Positions 44,462 through 53,309 of a stretch of DNA of 64,000 nt are shown in pieces (position 1 is the first letter of the stretch; every line of letters starts with the position of its first letter). The DNA is from Perlucidibaca wandonensis. Its GTDB lineage: Bacteria > Pseudomonadota > Gammaproteobacteria > Pseudomonadales > Moraxellaceae. The stretch covers positions 992,001 through 1,056,000 of the forward strand of contig NZ_JBHTIT010000001.1 of NCBI RefSeq assembly GCF_042677145.1, given 5' to 3'. Under the pieces are notes generated by a model, which made no database searches, was not told the origin of the DNA, and was given only the letters and a program-made list of their open reading frames with translations. The position numbers and the translations under genes are program-made.

Positions 44462-45022
44462 ATGAAAGCAATTAAAGTACTCACCATTTCAGGCAGCCTG
44501 CGTAAGGCTTCTTTCAATAGCATGGCCTTGCGCACAGCCGAAGCACTAGCACCTGAAGGCATGAGCTTTACGCATGCCGATCTGCATGGCCTGCCGCACT
44601 ACGACCAAGACCTACGCGACACGGAAATCCCAGCTGCCGTGCAAACGCTCGATGCGCAAGTGCGCGCCGCCGATGCCGTACTGATTGCCACACCAGAATA
44701 TAACTACTCGATACCTGGCGTATTGAAAGATGCCATCGATTGGCTATCGCGCATGCCAGACCAGCCGCTCAATGGCAAACCAGTGGCCATCATGAGCGCC
44801 AGTATGGGCGTGATGGGCGGAGTGCGTGCGCAATACCATTTGCGCCAATCGTTAATCTTCATCAATGCCCATGTGCTCAACCGCCCAGAAATCATGATCG
44901 GCAGCGCACATGAGCGTTTCGATGCCGATGGCAAACTCACCGATGCCATGACTGAAAAACTCATGCGTGAGCAGTTGGTTGCTCTCGCAGAATGGACCAA
45001 TAGATTGCGTGCCGATCGCTAA
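44462..45022 (+). CDS. NAD(P)H-dependent FMN reductase (ChrR/YieF-like flavoprotein)
   Basis: 186 aa flavodoxin-like fold. FMN phosphate loop SGSLRKASFNS (about 10-20), and the isoalloxazine-contacting motif ATPEYNYSIPGVLKDAIDWLSR, typical of NADPH-dependent FMN/quinone reductases such as ChrR. The later SASMGVMGGVRAQYHLRQSL is also family-typical. It likely reduces quinones or electrophiles by two electrons. It has a clear AAAGGA before the ATG and sits in a probable operon with pirin. Confidence 0.92.
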   Translation: MKAIKVLTISGSLRKASFNSMALRTAEALAPEGMSFTHADLHGLPHYDQDLRDTEIPAAVQTLDAQVRAADAVLIATPEYNYSIPGVLKDAIDWLSRMPDQPLNGKPVAIMSASMGVMGGVRAQYHLRQSLIFINAHVLNRPEIMIGSAHERFDADGKLTDAMTEKLMREQLVALAEWTNRLRADR

Positions 45023-45066
45023 GGCAATGCGATAAAGTAGAGGCTCTTCGCACAGAGCCTCTACTC

Positions 45067-45729
45067 ATGTCAGCCAATAAACATACTAATGCTGCCGCGC
45101 CTTATGGCGTTGCTGAAGAAATCGCCAATGCTCTGAGCCACGGCCTTAGCATGGCCGCTGCCATTGTCGCCACCACGCTCTTGCTGGTGAAAGGCATGCC
45201 CACGCTGAGCACTGGCCAACTCGCCGGTGTGGCCATCTATGGCGCTAGTCTCATCCTGCTATTTCTCAGCTCTACGCTGTACCACAGCATCACTCACGCA
45301 CCGAGCAAGGCCGCACTAAAGCGCCTAGATCATTGCGCTATTTATCTGCTCATTGCCGGCACTTATACGCCGCTACTGACCATCACGTTAGCGCACAGCG
45401 CATACGCTCAAATCATGCTAGTGGTGATTTGGGCATTAGCCTTTGCCGGCATCTTGTTCAAAATATTTCTCATCCATCGCTTTAAAAAGCTCTCACTCAT
45501 CACCTATTTGCTGATGGGCTGGATCTCACTAGCATTGATTAATGAGCTGTGGGCGAGCTTGGCACGACCGGGTTTTTGGCTGCTGATCGCCGGAGGCCTC
45601 TGCTTTACCGTGGGTGCAGGCTTTTATGCTGCTAAGCAAGTGCGTTATACGCATGCGATTTGGCATGTATTTGTCGCCGCTGGCGCCGCCTGCCATTGCG
45701 TATTAATTGGCATGTATGTGCTGCCGTGA
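45067..45729 (+). CDS. Hemolysin III family membrane protein (PAQR/TrhA-like)
   Basis: 220 aa with about seven membrane helices. Conserved positions of the bacterial PAQR/hemolysin III family are seen: EEIANALSHGLS near the start, SSTLYHS in TM3, HCAIYLLIAGTYTP, and WHVFVAAGAACHC near the end, whose His residues form the metal site in the superfamily. Related TrhA/YqfA proteins are linked to membrane energetics; haemolysis is not implied. It ends one base before the convergent cupin gene. Confidence 0.92.
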   Translation: MSANKHTNAAAPYGVAEEIANALSHGLSMAAAIVATTLLLVKGMPTLSTGQLAGVAIYGASLILLFLSSTLYHSITHAPSKAALKRLDHCAIYLLIAGTYTPLLTITLAHSAYAQIMLVVIWALAFAGILFKIFLIHRFKKLSLITYLLMGWISLALINELWASLARPGFWLLIAGGLCFTVGAGFYAAKQVRYTHAIWHVFVAAGAACHCVLIGMYVLP

Positions 45730-45730
45730 G

Positions 45731-46456
45731 CTAGCTTGGCAGCGCCACCATCGGTGCATCCAAGTGCCCAACTTTGACATAAATCAACGCGCCTTCTGCT
45801 CGCGTGAATGGCTGGTGGCGACTCCAGCGCGGGTTGCGTAACCAGCTGCCTGCGGGATAGTCGCCCTGCTCATCGCTAAATACGCCGTCGAGCACGAAAA
45901 TTTCCTCACCACCTGGATGCGTGTGCGGATTAAAATGCGTATTTGGCGCCCACTTCACTAACGCCGTATCGACACCATCAGCACTGTGCAGAGGCATTAC
46001 CGTTAAGCCCTCGACCATGCCTTGCCGCCAAGGTATTTCGCGCGTGTTAAGCCTAAGTGACTGCGAATCAGCCTCCGTAAACTGCCACAGCTTCACCAAT
46101 AAAGTGCAGCCCTCACGCGAAAACGGTGCGTGTGAACTGCCCGGTGGATTTCGCAAATAACTGCCAGCGGGGTAATCACCTTGCTCATCAGAAAAAATAC
46201 CTTCAAGCACGAAAATTTCTTCACCGCCGCCATGTATATGGGTGGGGAACTGTGCGCCTGGTGTATAGCGCACCACACTAGTCGCACGAGCCACTTCCGC
46301 TCCAATGCGATCAAGTACGCGCCGCACCACGCCACCACTTGGTGAGTCCAGCCATTGCGCATCTGCGGCAAAGCAGACCTCACGCAAACTAAAGTCAGCG
46401 CGCACTGAAGAGACGGCTGAATCAGCGCTGTAGGCATCTTGCTTAAAGTTGTTCAT
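45731..46456 (-). CDS. Tandem ChrR-like double cupin protein
   Basis: 241 aa built from two copies of the same cupin. Copy one reads FPTHIHGGGEEIFVLEGIFSDE (about 71-92) with QGDYPAGSYLRNPPGSSH after it; copy two reads FNPHTHPGGEEIFVLDGVFSDE with QGDYPAGSWLRNPRWSRH. Each has the HxHxGGEE metal set and the late His. This matches the cupin domain of the anti-sigma factor ChrR, but the zinc-finger anti-sigma domain and an adjacent ECF sigma gene are absent, so it is probably a free-standing metal-binding enzyme or sensor. The near-identity of the two halves indicates internal duplication. Confidence 0.88.
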   Translation of the reverse strand: MNNFKQDAYSADSAVSSVRADFSLREVCFAADAQWLDSPSGGVVRRVLDRIGAEVARATSVVRYTPGAQFPTHIHGGGEEIFVLEGIFSDEQGDYPAGSYLRNPPGSSHAPFSREGCTLLVKLWQFTEADSQSLRLNTREIPWRQGMVEGLTVMPLHSADGVDTALVKWAPNTHFNPHTHPGGEEIFVLDGVFSDEQGDYPAGSWLRNPRWSRHQPFTRAEGALIYVKVGHLDAPMVALPS

Positions 46457-46554
46457 ATAGATATTCCATGAGGATCTCAGGTCACCATCAAACCATTACC
46501 AAGCTTTAACTTAGTTGATGCTCAGGGTAGAAACAGTCGCGAAACCAAAGATGT

Positions 46555-47214
46555 CTAACCTGCGGAGAAATCAGGTTCTTTCAATTTAATCTGCTTCATC
46601 ACCTGCTTCAGCAGTACACGGCACTCTGCCTTTGCGCGCGGATCATGCCATTCCTCTACATACAGGCCACGACCAATGCACTCGACATAGGCAGTGCGAA
46701 GACTCAAGTGCGAACTTAGCTCTTTCGCACGTAAAGCCTTTGCCGTGCCGTCGAGAAAATCTGCCGTTGCGCGAGTAGCACGCAGCCTATTCCAAACTAA
46801 ACGAGTAGTTAATCGCGAGTTAGTTTTCTTGCATTCCTTCACTAACTCCATCACTGACTCAGTGGCCCAAATATCTGGCGCCGAAGCCGTTAGCGGCAGT
46901 AAAAGTAAGTCGCTAATGGCCATCGCTTCGCGTAAAAACTTAACACTGCGTGGCGGCAAATCCATCACGATAACGTCACATTGACCATCTAGTTGCTCAG
47001 CTGCTGCTGCCACTTGCGCAGCACTCTCGCAGCCTAAAACGATAATATTAGGGTCATCCCGTAAAGCTGCCCATTGTGAACTTGTGCCTTGCGGTAAATC
47101 TGCATCGATTAGCCCGACACGAAAATTTTGTGCCAGATAAGCTGCTAGATTAGTAGCCAATGTAGATTTACCTACACCGCCTTTGAGTTGTGCAATAACG
47201 ATTATTTTAGCCAT
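46555..47214 (-). CDS. Orphan ParA/MinD-type ATPase
   Basis: 219 aa. Deviant Walker A KGGVGKST at 11-18, IDADLPQGTSSQW (Walker A'), and Walker B DVIVMDLPPR. The family partitions plasmids or chromosomes or positions protein cargos on the nucleoid. No ParB-like gene or parS cluster is adjacent, unlike true partition operons. Small ParA proteins without ParB often position chemoreceptor arrays, carboxysomes or other cargo. It could also be a plasmid remnant. Neighbours give no hint of its cargo. Confidence 0.88.
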   Translation of the reverse strand: MAKIIVIAQLKGGVGKSTLATNLAAYLAQNFRVGLIDADLPQGTSSQWAALRDDPNIIVLGCESAAQVAAAAEQLDGQCDVIVMDLPPRSVKFLREAMAISDLLLLPLTASAPDIWATESVMELVKECKKTNSRLTTRLVWNRLRATRATADFLDGTAKALRAKELSSHLSLRTAYVECIGRGLYVEEWHDPRAKAECRVLLKQVMKQIKLKEPDFSAG

Positions 47215-47348
47215 GCGCTATCAATAACATAGAGCTAAATCAGCTTGCTACCTCGCAAATATTACAAATGATCATTGCTCGACCAATCGCTACACAATGC
47301 ATAGATTTGTTTCGTTACACTGTCACTCATCATCTCGGGAGTCGCTGT

Positions 47349-48191
47349 ATGAATCGCCTAAAATCTGTGTTTATTTCGCTCTATATGACCATGCTCGTTG
47401 CTGGCATTTTCTACTCGGCATTTCGCATTGCCGTTGAAGGCCCAACCACCGCGTGGATGGGCCTGGCGATTGCCTCCATCGTGCCTGGCGCATTTTTTAT
47501 GCGGCTGTTTTTGGCACCGGTTGCACGCACCGGTGAAGACCTGCGCTGGATGCCCTTACTCGGGCTTATCGCCGCTTGCATCTCCGTCACCTTGGCGCCA
47601 AATCAGCCTTGGGCTCTAATCACCGCCCTGCTTAATGGCGTCATTGGCCCAGTTATCTATATTCGTTGGTATTCGCGCTTTAGTAACCGAGACACTGCAA
47701 CCTTAGCAGCAGGACAACAATTACCAAGCTTCGATTTAATCGATGCTCAAGGCAAAAATGTCAGCAGCAAAGACCTGAGCAAAGGCACCACGCTCTGGCT
47801 ATTCTTTCGTGGCAACTGGTGTCCCTTGTGCATGGCGCAAATTCAAGAAGTCGCCCATGACTATCAAGCCCTAGCCGCGCGCGGCGTGCGAGTTTGCTTA
47901 GTTAGCCCTCAGCCAGAAAGCAACACGCAGCAACTCGCCAAGCAATTTAAAGTGCCTATGGAGTTTTACTCTGATACCAATAACGCTGCAGCGCGAAAGC
48001 TTGGCATTTTAGCCGAGGGTGGCCTGCCCGCCGGCTTACAAGCCTTAGGCTATGACTCCGATGTGCCGATGCCAACAGTGATTATTAGCAAGGCTGGTGG
48101 TGAAATAATCTATAGCGACCTAACCGAAAATTACCGTCTTCGGCCTGAGCCACAAGATTTTATGGCCGCGATAGACGCTGCTGGGCTCTAG
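47349..48191 (+). CDS. Membrane-anchored redoxin (AhpC/TSA-thioredoxin fold)
   Basis: 280 aa from the ATG at 47349 (CGGGAG upstream); an earlier start at 47268 would add 27 residues without family character. The N-terminal region has four hydrophobic helices (about 5-30, 35-55, 66-84, 90-108). The rest is a peroxiredoxin/thioredoxin-like domain starting at GQQLPSFDLIDAQGKNVS, with the redox pair FFRGNWCPLCMAQIQEV (CPLC). Helices precede the domain, so its side of the membrane depends on helix number; four would place it in the cytoplasm. Substrate unknown. Confidence 0.82.
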   Translation: MNRLKSVFISLYMTMLVAGIFYSAFRIAVEGPTTAWMGLAIASIVPGAFFMRLFLAPVARTGEDLRWMPLLGLIAACISVTLAPNQPWALITALLNGVIGPVIYIRWYSRFSNRDTATLAAGQQLPSFDLIDAQGKNVSSKDLSKGTTLWLFFRGNWCPLCMAQIQEVAHDYQALAARGVRVCLVSPQPESNTQQLAKQFKVPMEFYSDTNNAAARKLGILAEGGLPAGLQALGYDSDVPMPTVIISKAGGEIIYSDLTENYRLRPEPQDFMAAIDAAGL

Positions 48192-48307
48192 TTTTACCCA
48201 GTAGCTTAGGTGCTCTACTCTGGTCGAAACGGCGTTGCGCATGAGACAATGCGCACCATCGTTTTTCCCTTGCTACGTGGCAGCAGAGTTGCCCTGTCGG
48301 AGTTTCA

Positions 48308-49162
48308 ATGTCAGCAAATTCGCCTACTTTAGTGCTCGATGGCAAAGCCTTATCATTGAAAATGGAGGCGCAGTTACTTGAGCGCGTCACTCGTCTGCGC
48401 GAAGACACCGGTCGCACGCCGATTTTGGCGACTATTTTAGTCGGCGATGACCCCGCATCCGAGACCTACGTAAAGATGAAGGGCAATGCCTGCAAGCGTG
48501 TTGGCATGGACTCTATTCGCCGCACCTTGCCTAGTGAAACCACGACAGAGCAGCTCTTGGCCGAAATTCAGGCACTCAATGCCAACCTCGATGTGCACGG
48601 TATTTTGCTGCAACATCCAGTACCCGAGCAAATTGATGAGCGCGCCTGCTTCGATGCTATCGCGCTAGAAAAAGACGTCGATGGCGTTACCTGCTTAGGT
48701 TTCGGCCGCATGAGCATGGGCGAACGCGCCTATGGCTCCGCTACGCCTGCCGGCATTATGACGCTGCTAAAGGCTTATGACATCGAGCTCGCTGGCAAGC
48801 ATGCTGTGGTGGTTGGCCGCAGTGCTATTTTGGGCAAGCCAATGGCAATGATGTTACTTGGTGCCGATGCCACCGTCACCATTTGCCATTCGAAGACTCG
48901 CGATCTTCCTGCTCTAATCAAGCAAGCTGATATTGTCGTTGGTGCAGTTGGACGGCCTGAGTTCATTAAAGCCGAATGGATTAAAGATGGCGCAGTTGTA
49001 GTTGACGCTGGCTACCATCCCGGTGGTGTTGGCGATATTGAGCTAGCACCGCTGCATGGTCGCGTTAGTGCCATCACGCCAGTGCCAGGCGGTGTTGGCC
49101 CGATGACTATTGCTACGCTGATTGAGCAATCAGTGACGGCGGCAGAACGCCAAGCAAGCTGA
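48308..49162 (+). CDS. folD: Bifunctional methylenetetrahydrofolate dehydrogenase / cyclohydrolase FolD
   Basis: Interconverts 5,10-methylene- and 10-formyl-tetrahydrofolate, supplying one-carbon units. 284 aa as in E. coli (288). Motifs: YVKMKGNACKRVGM with catalytic Tyr and Lys, HGILLQHPVPEQI, KDVDGVTC, Rossmann GRSAILGKPMAMML, and the C-terminal TPVPGGVGPMTIATL. In pseudomonads folD lies next to cysS and the tRNA cluster; here the accessory block separates it from the tRNAs. A terminator follows. Confidence 0.97.
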   Translation: MSANSPTLVLDGKALSLKMEAQLLERVTRLREDTGRTPILATILVGDDPASETYVKMKGNACKRVGMDSIRRTLPSETTTEQLLAEIQALNANLDVHGILLQHPVPEQIDERACFDAIALEKDVDGVTCLGFGRMSMGERAYGSATPAGIMTLLKAYDIELAGKHAVVVGRSAILGKPMAMMLLGADATVTICHSKTRDLPALIKQADIVVGAVGRPEFIKAEWIKDGAVVVDAGYHPGGVGDIELAPLHGRVSAITPVPGGVGPMTIATLIEQSVTAAERQAS

Positions 49163-49202
49163 ATCGGCTACTAAGCGGCTAGCCTCAGACAGGCTCAGAA
49201 AC

Positions 49203-49231
49203 AAAAAAGGCCTCTTTTAAGAGGCCTTTTT
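49203..49231 (+). terminator. Bidirectional terminator between folD and the dehydrogenase gene
   Basis: AAAAAAGGCCTC-TTTTAA-GAGGCCTTTTT: a GC stem with A and T runs in both directions between convergent genes. Confidence 0.9.
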
Positions 49232-49258
49232 ATTACGCACTATTTACAGCAAAAACGC

Positions 49259-50470
49259 TTAAGCAATACGCTCAAAACGCAATCCCGCATGTGCCGTTAA
49301 ACGCGAAATCAAACGCTCACCAAACAAACTCGCCGGTGTCCAAAAACCACCCTCAAACTCTGTTTTTGGCGTATCAAAAGCCAGACACATTGCCGCTTGA
49401 GCCAGCATCTTGCCGGTCGAACCATAGCCTGGATCACGATCACCAAAGACCTTCACCGACAATGATTTACCTGATGCCGTGCGGCCAATAAAGCGCAAAT
49501 CATAGAAGCCATTTTCTTGTTCATCAGGGCTTGGGCCCTCGCCTGGCGAAGGCAGAACTTTGCCTAATAGCGCACGCGTGGGCGAAAATGCAGAGCCGAT
49601 CATCACACCGGCAATACCTGCCGCAACAACACCTGCTGTGATTGCGCCTTTAGCGCCAACGCCGGTGCACATGGCCTCGTCGTAGGTAAAACCCTCACCC
49701 CAAGGATGGCCTTGCAAGGCGTGGCTGCGATGCACCACACGCGTGTTCACGGTGGCCATCACGAAAGGTCCAACCCAACGCTTAAAGTCGGCATCGAACT
49801 GCACACCTTGCACATTAGGTTGGCGCACGCGCTTATAGTCGTCAGCTGGGCAAATAGCATAGGGATCGGTCATTTCACGACGCACAGCAGGGTCAGCCTT
49901 GGCCTCTTTCACTGCATTCATCAAACTCGCCACCGTGCCGCCAGAAGCACCACCGCGTATTTTCCAGACGCGCATTTTCACCGAATTACAGGGCTCACCC
50001 AAGCTGCTTTGTGCCTCTTGCTGCAAAAAGTGCACGCCAAGATCTGATGGTATTGAGTCGAAACCACAACAATGCACAATGCGCGCACCGCTAACTTTCG
50101 CCGCCTCGCCATAACGCTTGATCATGCGGCTAGCCCACTGAATTTCGCCCGTCAGATCGCAATAATCCGTGCCCGTTTCAACACAGGCCCGCACCAATGG
50201 TTCGCCATAAAGCGCGTATGGGCCAACAGTCGAAATAATCACTTCAGTTTGCGCACATAAGGCTTGTAGCGAGGCTTCATCACTAGCATCGGCGATTAGC
50301 AGAGATACATCGACACCTAGCTCGCCACTAAGCTCATCGAGCTTAGTTTGCGAGCGTGCAGCCATGGCCCAGCGCAAGGTGCCCGCAGGCTGACTGGCCA
50401 AATAACGGCTGAGAATTTTGCCGACAAAACTGGTGGCGCCAAATACGATCACATCATAAGGTTTCGTCAT
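49259..50470 (-). CDS. Saccharopine dehydrogenase-like / trans-acting enoyl reductase family protein
   Basis: 403 aa. The N-terminal Rossmann motif is VIVFGATSFVGKILSRYLA, followed by STVGPYALYGEPLVRACVETGTDYCDLTGE and VHCCGFDSIPSDLGV. These are conserved in proteins labelled saccharopine dehydrogenase NADP-binding domain, including the mycobacterial trans-acting enoyl reductase that works with polyketide synthases. True saccharopine dehydrogenase activity is not implied. Homologues are common in hydrocarbon- and lipid-degrading marine gammaproteobacteria. It is a single gene, converging with folD and co-directional with the downstream-lying transporter gene 30 bp away. Confidence 0.88.
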   Translation of the reverse strand: MTKPYDVIVFGATSFVGKILSRYLASQPAGTLRWAMAARSQTKLDELSGELGVDVSLLIADASDEASLQALCAQTEVIISTVGPYALYGEPLVRACVETGTDYCDLTGEIQWASRMIKRYGEAAKVSGARIVHCCGFDSIPSDLGVHFLQQEAQSSLGEPCNSVKMRVWKIRGGASGGTVASLMNAVKEAKADPAVRREMTDPYAICPADDYKRVRQPNVQGVQFDADFKRWVGPFVMATVNTRVVHRSHALQGHPWGEGFTYDEAMCTGVGAKGAITAGVVAAGIAGVMIGSAFSPTRALLGKVLPSPGEGPSPDEQENGFYDLRFIGRTASGKSLSVKVFGDRDPGYGSTGKMLAQAAMCLAFDTPKTEFEGGFWTPASLFGERLISRLTAHAGLRFERIA

Positions 50471-50500
50471 TGCAGTCTCCGTTTTGCCTGCATCAGGCAG

Positions 50501-51799
50501 TTAAATTAAGGCTGGTGGAGTCGGTCGGCTCACCAATAACTTATCGATGCGCATACCGTCCATATCGACAACCTCTAAGCGCAGACCTTGCCAGGTCAAT
50601 ACATCGCCGGTTTGCGGAATACCGCCGACTTCAAATAAAACTAAGCCCGCCAGCGTTTGAAAATCGCGGCTAGCTTCAAGCTCTTCGGCCTCAAGCGGGA
50701 ATAAATCGCGAAAGCGTTCGATAGACAAGGCGCCATCTAACAACCATGTGCCATCTTCGCGCGTCACTACATCTGGGTCACGTGAGCTCGCCTCAGAGGG
50801 CAACTCACCAACCATCGCTTCCAAGACATCGGTCAGCGTGACTAGGCCTTGGATATCACCATACTCATCGACCACCAGCGCCATGTGCTGGCGACGTTTA
50901 CGCAGCAGCTCCAGCAAAGCCATTGGCGTCATGCCCACGGGCGCGAAAATACCAGGCTTGGCCAGTAGCTCAATATCCCAGCCGCCGCCCTGCAGGTTGT
51001 GCTGCAGCAGCTGTGGCAACGACACTACGCCAATATAGTTGCCACGGCCATCGCGACACACCGGCAAATGGTTATACGGTGTTTGCGCGATTAAGGCTTT
51101 TTGCTCTTCCAAGCTATCAGCCAGATCAAGCCAGGTGATATCTGGGCGCGGCGTCATGATTAAGCCGAGATTCCAGTCATCCATGCGGAAAACATTGGCG
51201 ACTAGCTCACGCTCGCTATGATCGAAAATGCCCGCCTGCGCACCCTCAGCCATCAAGACCTTAATTTCCTCTTCTGTCACCGGCGGATCATCGACACGCT
51301 TTACGCGCAGCAAATCCAGCACCAGCTCGGTCGACCAGCTTAAAAAACGCACGGCCGGATGCGTGATAAACAACACGCCACGCATGAATGGCCCAATGAT
51401 TCGCGCAATACGTTCAGGCGACTGCATAGCCAAGCGCTTCGGTACTAACTCACCGATGATCAAAGAAAAGTATGTGATGGAAATGACCATACATGCCGTT
51501 GCTAAGACACTGGCGTAAGGCGCGATCAGCGGCATACCTTCAAAGATTGGCCGCAGCCGATCAGAAATAGCGCTCTCGCCAAAGGCACCGCTCATGACAC
51601 CGATTAGCGTGATGCCAATCTGCACGGTGGAGAGGAAAAATGTGGGTTGCTCGGCCAGTTTCAGCGCGGCCTGTGCGCCTTTATCGCCAGCTTCAGCCAT
51701 GTGTTGCAGGCGGATGCGACGGGAAGACACAATCGAAATTTCGGAAAGTGCAAAAACACCATTAAAGGTGATTAACAACAGAATCAGCAGTATGTCCAT
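50501..51799 (-). CDS. CNNM/CorC-type membrane protein with CBS domains (UPF0053, TlyC family)
   Basis: 432 aa. The N-terminal CNNM transmembrane domain (about 1-200) starts ILLILLLITFNGVFALSEISIVSSRRIRLQHMAEAGDKGAQ. Then comes a CBS pair (IMTPRPDITWLDLADSLEEQKALIAQTPYNHLPVCRD and MTPMALLELLRKRRQHMALVVDEYGDIQGLVTLTDVLEAMVGE). The C-terminal CorC_HlyC domain (about 345-425) ends it. This family is connected with Mg/Co export or polyamine export (PaeA). The haemolysin label is historical. Substrate not determinable here. Confidence 0.93.
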   Translation of the reverse strand: MDILLILLLITFNGVFALSEISIVSSRRIRLQHMAEAGDKGAQAALKLAEQPTFFLSTVQIGITLIGVMSGAFGESAISDRLRPIFEGMPLIAPYASVLATACMVISITYFSLIIGELVPKRLAMQSPERIARIIGPFMRGVLFITHPAVRFLSWSTELVLDLLRVKRVDDPPVTEEEIKVLMAEGAQAGIFDHSERELVANVFRMDDWNLGLIMTPRPDITWLDLADSLEEQKALIAQTPYNHLPVCRDGRGNYIGVVSLPQLLQHNLQGGGWDIELLAKPGIFAPVGMTPMALLELLRKRRQHMALVVDEYGDIQGLVTLTDVLEAMVGELPSEASSRDPDVVTREDGTWLLDGALSIERFRDLFPLEAEELEASRDFQTLAGLVLFEVGGIPQTGDVLTWQGLRLEVVDMDGMRIDKLLVSRPTPPALI

Positions 51800-51887
51800 A
51801 AATGGCGGCGGGTAGTGACCGGTAGCGTGGATACGCCGCAGGCCGCATCATAACGCGGCACTACGATTTTCTCCTAGTACGGGGCGA

Positions 51888-53309
51888 TCAATCGCTGGCC
51901 TTACGCCAACGCACACCCTCCCGACTAAACTCTACCGCCACACCCATACCGCTGAGCTGCTCGCGTAATTCATCAGAGCGTTGAAAGTTTTTCGCCGCCC
52001 GCACCTCAGTGATTTCCGCCACCAAGGCTTCAACTTCAGCCACAAATGCTGCATCGCCGGCACCCGCCTGGCGGAAGGCTTCAGGCTCATATTGCAACAA
52101 GCCAAGGATGCCGCCCAAACGCTTGAGCAAGTTGGCAAACTCGCTTGCCGCCGCACGATCGCCAGCTTTATCGCAGCGGTTAGCTTCGCGAACTAGCTCA
52201 TACAACACCGCCAATGCTTCTGGCGTATTGAAATCATCGTTCATGGCGCTGCTGAAGCGTGCTTCGAACTCAGCCGCTGTCGCTGGCTCGCCCTGCGTGG
52301 CATCGACAAAAGCCCCTAGCGTGGCGTAGAAGCGCTCTAGTGCCTGTTTAGATTGATCCAACGCCGCATCAGAGTAATTTAGCGGGCTGCGGTAATGACT
52401 AGCGGCAATAAAGTAGCGCAGCACTTCCGGGTGATAGTCTTTTAAGACTTCGCGGATGGTGAAGAAGTTGTTTAAGGACTTCGACATTTTCTCCGCATTT
52501 ACTTGCACAAAGCCCACGTGCATCCACGCATTCACATAGGTCTCACCAGTGGCGGCTTCAGATTGTGCAATCTCATTTTCATGGTGTGGAAACAATAAAT
52601 CGCCGCCGCCGCCATGAATGTCAAAGCCCGAACCTAAGCAGCAAGTCGACATCGCTGAACATTCGATATGCCAGCCCGGACGGCCCTCGCCCCAAGGCGA
52701 AAGCCATGATGGCTCGCCTGGCTTAACTGCTTTCCACAAAACAAAATCCATTGGGTCAGATTTCAGCTCGTCGACCTCAACGCGGGCACCAGCCTGCAAA
52801 TCATCGAGCTTTTTGTTCGACAAGCGGCCATAGCGCGGGAAGCTCGAGACATCGAAATAGACATCGCCATTTTTTGCCGGATAGGCGTGGCCCTTATCGA
52901 CCAGCTTGGTGATCATGTTCAAGATGTCATCGACATGATCGGTGGCTTTCGGCTCTAGCGTCGGCGCCAGTGTGCCGAGTGCGGCAGCGTCATCGTCCAT
53001 CGCGGCGATAAAGCGAGCGGTGAGCGCATCTATGCCCTCGCCGTTTTCTTGCGCGCGACGAATGATTTTGTCGTCGATGTCGGTGATATTGCGCACATAA
53101 GTGACTTTAAAGCCCAAGTGACGCAACCAGCGCGTGATGATGTCAAACGACACCATGACCCGCGCATGACCGATATGGCAGTAGTCATACACCGTCATGC
53201 CGCAAACATAGAGGCTGACTTCGCCCGGCGTGCGTGGCACAAACGGCTGCTTACGGCGCAGCTCAGAGTTGTGCAGAACGAGGTTGGTGGCGGCTGGCAA
53301 TAGACTCAC
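51888..53309 (-). CDS. cysS: Cysteinyl-tRNA synthetase
   Basis: Charges tRNA-Cys. 473 aa, class Ia. HIGH box YDYCHIGHARV, first zinc Cys in YVCGMTVYD, other zinc ligands around WHIECSAMS and HHENEIAQSEA, and the KMSKS loop as AEKMSKSLNNFF. The C-terminal anticodon-binding part has the expected helical DALR-like segment. It overlaps glnS by 4 bp, so both are translated from one message. The same order glnS-cysS-folD is known from pseudomonads, where folD follows closely; here two genes intervene and folD is on the other strand. Confidence 0.97.
   Translation of the reverse strand: MSLLPAATNLVLHNSELRRKQPFVPRTPGEVSLYVCGMTVYDYCHIGHARVMVSFDIITRWLRHLGFKVTYVRNITDIDDKIIRRAQENGEGIDALTARFIAAMDDDAAALGTLAPTLEPKATDHVDDILNMITKLVDKGHAYPAKNGDVYFDVSSFPRYGRLSNKKLDDLQAGARVEVDELKSDPMDFVLWKAVKPGEPSWLSPWGEGRPGWHIECSAMSTCCLGSGFDIHGGGGDLLFPHHENEIAQSEAATGETYVNAWMHVGFVQVNAEKMSKSLNNFFTIREVLKDYHPEVLRYFIAASHYRSPLNYSDAALDQSKQALERFYATLGAFVDATQGEPATAAEFEARFSSAMNDDFNTPEALAVLYELVREANRCDKAGDRAAASEFANLLKRLGGILGLLQYEPEAFRQAGAGDAAFVAEVEALVAEITEVRAAKNFQRSDELREQLSGMGVAVEFSREGVRWRKASD

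Noticed and set aside
45067..45729. Reading the hemolysin III gene (and the TlyC-like gene at 50501-51799) as virulence factors
   Set aside because: Both names are historical; the sequences are membrane proteins of the PAQR and CNNM/CorC families found in harmless bacteria.
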